DNA of 9,268 nucleotides. It comes from an uncultured bacterium. GTDB lineage: Bacteria > Verrucomicrobiota > Kiritimatiellia > CAIKKV01 > CAITUY01. Each line of letters starts with the position of its first letter. Position 1 is the first letter of the stretch. The notes beneath the pieces were generated by a model. It was not told where the DNA came from and made no database searches. It saw nothing but the letters and a program-made list of their open reading frames with translations. Location: positions 1-9,268 of the forward strand of contig CAIZMS010000240.1 in the NCBI GenBank assembly GCA_903934155.1, in the 5' to 3' direction. Below are positions 6,479-9,268 of this stretch, piece by piece. Both the position numbers and the translations under genes were made by a program.

Positions 6479-7478
6479 TCGCCTCCACGCTGGCCAGCAA
6501 CTCTTCCGGCGAACAGGTGGCCGTCCCCAGTTTCCCCACCACCACCCCCGCGGCATTGTTGCCCAGCACCGCCGCCTCATCAAAGGTGGCGCCCGACGCC
6601 AGGGCCAGCACACAGGTGGAAATCACCGTATCGCCCGCCCCACTCACATCATACACCTCGCGCGCCCGGGTCTGGATCACCCGGGGAGCAACCCCCTTCG
6701 ACACCAGATACATGCCGTTGGGCCCGAGGGTTACCAGCAGTTGCTCGGGCTCCCACATCTTGAGAAGAATCTCTGCGGCTCTCCGTAGCGAGGAATCCTG
6801 AAGGGGATCCCCTGGAGGCGGGGCCTTGACCGGCAGACCAGCGCACACCTGAGTTTCCCGGTAATTGGGGGTCGCCAGGGTGATCCCCTTGATCTTTAAA
6901 TTCAGGTTATCCTTGGGATCCAGCCCCACCGGAATCCCCTTCTTCCGGGCCGCCGACAAAACGGCGTCCATCACTTCCTGCCGGACAATCCCTTTGCTGT
7001 ATTCATCGATCACAACCCCGGTACAGGACTCGATCTCCTTGGACACCCGCTCGCAAAACGCATCAACATCCGCAACCGGAAACTCGGGATCCGGATCCCA
7101 ATCAACACGCACCACCTGTTGGCGGTCGGCCAGCACCCGCATCTTGACAGTGGTATAGATCCCCTCAACCGTGCGCACAGCACTGGTGTTGATTCCCTGT
7201 CCCGCCATAAGCGAAACCAGATCGCGCCCCGCCGCATCATTACCAACAACCCCCGCAATGACAGCCTGCCCCCCAAACGCGCACACATTCCAAGCTACAT
7301 TCGCGGCGCCCCCGGGCACCTGGCGTTCCCGCCCCACACGGACCACCGGCACCGGGGCTTCAGGAGAAATCCGCTCCACCGATCCATGAATATACCTGTC
7401 CAGCATCAAGTCCCCCACCACCAGAATACGCTGGTTCCGGAAGGACTCGGTCAATTGTCTGGCCCGCTCATTTTTCAT
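6468..7478 (-). CDS. rfaE1: D-glycero-beta-D-manno-heptose 7-phosphate kinase (RfaE1-type, kinase domain only)
   Basis: PfkB/ribokinase-family kinase that phosphorylates heptose 7-phosphate at C1 on the way to ADP-heptose for the LPS core. It has 336 residues and no C-terminal nucleotidyltransferase domain, unlike the 477-residue bifunctional E. coli HldE; the partner transferase is not in the window. Visible motifs: VVGDLMLDRYIHG (20-32), RISPEAPVPVV (36-46), PGGAANVAWNV (55-65), GNDAAGRDL, LDPKD (187-191), TPNYRETQ (203-210), LVTLGPNGMYL and the PfkB signature DVSGAGDT with catalytic base Asp283. The family motif DYxKG reads EYSKG at 159-163. An AGGAG site precedes the ATG, which overlaps the upstream gene by 11 bp. 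The SPEAPVPV and NYxE motifs favour RfaE over other PfkB sugar kinases. Confidence 0.94.
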   Translation of the reverse strand: MKNERARQLTESFRNQRILVVGDLMLDRYIHGSVERISPEAPVPVVRVGRERQVPGGAANVAWNVCAFGGQAVIAGVVGNDAAGRDLVSLMAGQGINTSAVRTVEGIYTTVKMRVLADRQQVVRVDWDPDPEFPVADVDAFCERVSKEIESCTGVVIDEYSKGIVRQEVMDAVLSAARKKGIPVGLDPKDNLNLKIKGITLATPNYRETQVCAGLPVKAPPPGDPLQDSSLRRAAEILLKMWEPEQLLVTLGPNGMYLVSKGVAPRVIQTRAREVYDVSGAGDTVISTCVLALASGATFDEAAVLGNNAAGVVVGKLGTATCSPEELLASVEANEC

Positions 7479-8268
7479 TTCCTACTCCTCGCTTCACAGT
7501 CCCCGGGGGAACGGACCACCAGTCCCTTGCGTCGGCCTCAGCCCCCTCCCATGTCCCGCTATAATCCACTTCCTTGTAGGGCGACTCCAGTGTGCTCACC
7601 CACAGACGCTGTACGGACCGCCCCTTGCCGCCCCCGGTGCGGCGAACCGTCCTTGCACTGACTTCAAACAGTTTCAGAACCCGGGTCTGCAAGGTCACCG
7701 GCCTCATACCAAACCCCAGTCCCTCAACCACGGCGAGCCGCTCGCCATCCGGCCCACTCCAGATGATCCCGCTGTCCTTCACATCCAACTTCACCAGCCG
7801 GGGATCATCCGCAAAGAGAGCGAAGGTATCGCGGACATCATTCAGGGCGGCAATTTTTCCAAACGCAGCGGGAACCCATCCGTCGGCGGTTTTCACAACC
7901 TCCAAATGCGCCCCGGATACCGTCATGTCAAGCGCGCCTCCCCAGCCCAGGGCGATCCGGATTTCCCGCGCCTTGAAACTGCCCAGCGGCGTGGTGGTGG
8001 GCTTGGTCTGGACATCCGTCAGGCACACCTCAGCCGGTCCCGTAACCGAAGCCCCTCCGACGGTCAGATCAAGACCGGTCTGGCGTTGCAGAAAACCGGC
8101 AACCAGCTCGCACCCGCTCCGGGTCTGAATCCCGAGCACCACGGCCGCCAGGACAATGGCCACGCTCAAGGCAGCCATAATCAGGCATCCGGCAGAGGAG
8201 GAATGACCCGGCTTCGCCTTGACAACGGCGGGCTTGGACGGATCATCCCATTCAGGAATCGAGTCCAT
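7468..8268 (-). CDS. Unrecognised single-pass membrane protein, AsmA-like N-terminal organisation
   Basis: I do not recognise this as a named family. The 266-residue product has a polar, Pro/Lys-containing N-terminus (1-25), one transmembrane segment (about 28-48, MAALSVAIVLAAVVLG), then a region expected to be periplasmic. Right after the membrane segment comes FLQRQTGLDLTVGGASV, then VCLTDVQTKP, LGSFKAREIRIALGWGG and LDMTVSGAHLEVVKTADGW (to about 131). This succession (TM, 'gets-close-to-target' helix, beta strands with 'xLxDV', 'FxAxxIRI', 'GAxLEVV...DG') resembles the start of AsmA/TamB-type lipid-transfer proteins, although those are much longer. The C-terminal half (140-266) is soluble-looking with no recognised motif. 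I start at 8268 because AAAGGAG lies just upstream; a longer frame would run back into yggS. It overlaps rfaE1 by 11 bp, so a role in envelope biogenesis is an inference from context only. Confidence 0.8.
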   Translation of the reverse strand: MDSIPEWDDPSKPAVVKAKPGHSSSAGCLIMAALSVAIVLAAVVLGIQTRSGCELVAGFLQRQTGLDLTVGGASVTGPAEVCLTDVQTKPTTTPLGSFKAREIRIALGWGGALDMTVSGAHLEVVKTADGWVPAAFGKIAALNDVRDTFALFADDPRLVKLDVKDSGIIWSGPDGERLAVVEGLGFGMRPVTLQTRVLKLFEVSARTVRRTGGGKGRSVQRLWVSTLESPYKEVDYSGTWEGAEADARDWWSVPPGTVKRGVGNEK

Positions 8269-8962
8269 GTGGCTCCTTTCGGGGTCTGGGCCCGAACAAC
8301 AGGGTTCCCACCCGGATCCATGTGGCGCCTTCCTCAACGGCAACTTCAAAATCCTGGGACATGCCCATGGAAAGCTCCGGAAGGGCGATCCCCGTCTGAT
8401 CCTGCATCCGGTCGCGCAACTCGCGCAGAGCCCTGAAAAACGGGCGCGCCTCCTCGGGATCTTCCGCCACCGGCGGGATGGTCATCAGACCCACCACCTT
8501 GACCTTGAAACACCGGTCGGCACCGCGCAGGGTTTCCAGAACGGTTTCCGGGGACATCCCGAATTTACTCCGTTCGCCGGAGACATTCACTTCAAGGCAC
8601 ACGGGAAGCTGACGGCCCTCCTCCCCGGCGGCGCGGTCCAGAATCTCCAGGAGCCGCAGGGAATCCACGGAATGAATCATCTCGAACAACTGAACCGCTT
8701 CCCTCGCCTTGTTGGACTGGAGATGCCCGATCAGGTGCCAATGCAGGCGTCCGGGGCAAAGCGGAATTTTGGCACGGGCTTCCTGAACCTTGTTTTCGCC
8801 GAATGTCCCGACTCCCAGCGCGGCCAGATCCCGGATCTCGTCAGGCAGCCGGGTCTTCGAGACGGCCATCACTTGAACGGTGGCCGGATCGCGTCCCGCA
8901 CGGTCACATACCGCGTCAAGCCGCCGATTGATCTCCGTCCACCTGATTTCCAAGTCCGTCAT
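8252..8962 (-). CDS. YggS/PROSC-family pyridoxal phosphate homeostasis protein
   Basis: PLP-binding, alanine-racemase-like TIM-barrel protein thought to buffer pyridoxal phosphate and protect amino acid metabolism; it has no established catalytic activity. The 236-residue length matches the family. MAVSKTRLPDEI carries the PLP lysine at Lys36, the same number as in E. coli YggS. Other family motifs are FGENKVQEA, WHLIGHLQSNKAR, IHSVDSLRLLEIL, CLEVNVSGERSKFGM, GLMTIPP, LSMGMSQDFEVAVEEG and IRVGTLLFGPR. The ATG is 6 bp after GGGG (8969-8972), and a candidate promoter lies just upstream, so this appears to be the first gene of the operon. It overlaps the next gene by 17 bp. Its place ahead of LPS genes, rather than beside proC/yggT as is common, is unusual but does not by itself imply a link to LPS. 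Confidence 0.95.
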   Translation of the reverse strand: MTDLEIRWTEINRRLDAVCDRAGRDPATVQVMAVSKTRLPDEIRDLAALGVGTFGENKVQEARAKIPLCPGRLHWHLIGHLQSNKAREAVQLFEMIHSVDSLRLLEILDRAAGEEGRQLPVCLEVNVSGERSKFGMSPETVLETLRGADRCFKVKVVGLMTIPPVAEDPEEARPFFRALRELRDRMQDQTGIALPELSMGMSQDFEVAVEEGATWIRVGTLLFGPRPRKEPHGLDS

Positions 8963-8997
8963 GCGATGCCCCGTTCAATGCGTTCTAAAAACGCTGA

Positions 8998-9027
8998 AGC
9001 ATAAACTTACCGGGGCGATGATGGCAA
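8998..9027 (-). promoter_or_regulatory. Candidate sigma70-type promoter for the whole cluster
   Basis: On the minus strand TTGCCA (9027-9022, 5 of 6 to TTGACA) is followed after 18 bases by TATGCT (9003-8998, 4 of 6 to TATAAT). Transcription would begin near 8990, giving a short leader of about 30 bases before the yggS ATG at 8962. It lies in the only gap longer than 20 bp in the window, which is where an operon promoter would be expected. The match is moderate and found by eye. Confidence 0.35.
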
Positions 9028-9072
9028 TGGTGATTTCTGGCGCGACAGTAAAATTCCCGGAGCTGCTCAAGC

Positions 9073-9088
9073 ACGGCAAACTTGCCGT
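9073..9088. repeat. Interrupted palindrome in the intergenic gap
   Basis: ACGGCAA-AC-TTGCCGT has 7-base arms around a 2-base centre. It lies 46 bp downstream of the stop of the partial membrane-protein gene and 46 bp upstream of the candidate -35 box. It could be an operator, or the core of a weak hairpin ending the upstream transcript (outer GCTC/GAGC bases could extend the stem with mismatches). It lacks a proper T-run, so I do not call it a terminator. Confidence 0.4.
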
Positions 9089-9133
9089 CCACGAGAGCCA
9101 CTCTTGTGTTCTTCTTCTCTTGATCCCCGTTGT

Positions 9134-9268
9134 TCAGCCATTAAAATACAGATAAGCCCCGATGATGGCCACCATGACCACGCCTGAGGCCGCCACCTCA
9201 CCCCAGCCCCAGCTCGCGCGGGTTTCCGCCTTATCCTGAGTCGAGGCCGTGCCAAAGGTAAGCCCGCC
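9134..9268 (-). CDS. C-terminal end of a membrane protein, possibly a sodium:solute symporter
   Basis: Only the last 44 residues and the TGA stop are in the window; the frame is open at the high-coordinate edge. The segment begins GGLTFGTASTQDKAETRASW, continues through a short linker, and ends with one hydrophobic helix (VAASGVVMVAIIGAYLYF) two residues before the stop. A charged cytoplasmic stretch with RASW followed by a final transmembrane helix recalls the C-terminus of sodium:solute symporters of the SGLT type, but 44 residues are too few for a firm call. It is separated from yggS by 171 bp containing a palindrome and a candidate promoter, so it is probably a different transcription unit. 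Confidence 0.6.
   Translation of the reverse strand, partial: GGLTFGTASTQDKAETRASWGWGEVAASGVVMVAIIGAYLYFNG

Noticed and set aside
6479..6613. 45-codon N-terminal extension of kdsB
   Set aside because: It lies within rfaE1, is rich in Arg and Trp, and the KdsB fold begins at the ATG at 6478, which has GGAGG in front of it.
8269..8349. 27-codon N-terminal extension of the unknown membrane protein
   Set aside because: It lies in the yggS coding region, and the downstream ATG at 8268 has a good AAAGGAG site.
9067..9141. 24-residue frame starting ATG within the last codons of the partial membrane protein gene
   Set aside because: It has very polar composition (MAEQRGSREEEHKSG...), no ribosome binding site of note and no recognisable feature. 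It is probably chance.
9016..9169. Direct repeat CGATGATGGC at 9016-9025 and 9160-9169
   Set aside because: Ten bases in two copies, one inside coding sequence; it is likely coincidence at this base composition.

Overview
The window is an almost gap-free, co-directional gene cluster. Every supported gene lies on the minus strand, so transcription runs from high to low coordinates. It looks like chromosomal core DNA of a Gram-negative, LPS-making bacterium of moderately high GC. The evidence is heptose and KDO synthesis genes, an Lpt export set, a short HPF and an HPr kinase/HPr/Enzyme I module. HprK together with Lpt genes is typical of deltaproteobacterial-type lineages and parts of the PVC superphylum (Kiritimatiellota, Lentisphaerota, Verrucomicrobiota, Omnitrophota). 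I lean towards PVC-like, but the sequence alone does not settle the phylum. I see no mobile elements, CRISPR, tRNA or rRNA.

Layout in transcription order: (1) 9268-9134, the C-terminal end of a membrane protein, possibly a sodium:solute symporter. (2) 9133-8963, a 171-bp gap with a 16-bp interrupted palindrome and a candidate sigma70-type promoter. (3) 8962-7468, a YggS-family PLP-binding protein, then an unrecognised single-pass membrane protein with AsmA-like features. (4) 7478-4884, rfaE1 (heptose kinase), kdsB and kdsA, which make precursors for the LPS inner core. (5) 4906-3099, lptC, lptA and lptB, the LPS export bridge and its ATPase. (6) 3079-2741, a short ribosome hibernation factor. 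(7) 2738-2, hprK, ptsH and ptsI, the last running off the window.

Neighbouring genes overlap or lie within 19 bp over about 9 kb, which suggests one long, translationally coupled operon. The order lptC-lptA-lptB-(rpoN)-hpf-PTS genes is a known conserved neighbourhood in proteobacteria. Here rpoN is missing between lptB and hpf, kdsC is missing between kdsA and lptC, and hprK-ptsH-ptsI stand where ptsN-rapZ-npr stand in E. coli. No sugar-specific PTS component is visible, so the PTS module here may be regulatory.

I found no clearly new biological system. The points most worth checking are the unknown AsmA-like protein, the altered conserved positions in HprK (Gln149 and the Walker A variant), a KdsA with the metal-dependent ligand set, and an LptC whose N-terminus looks cleavable.
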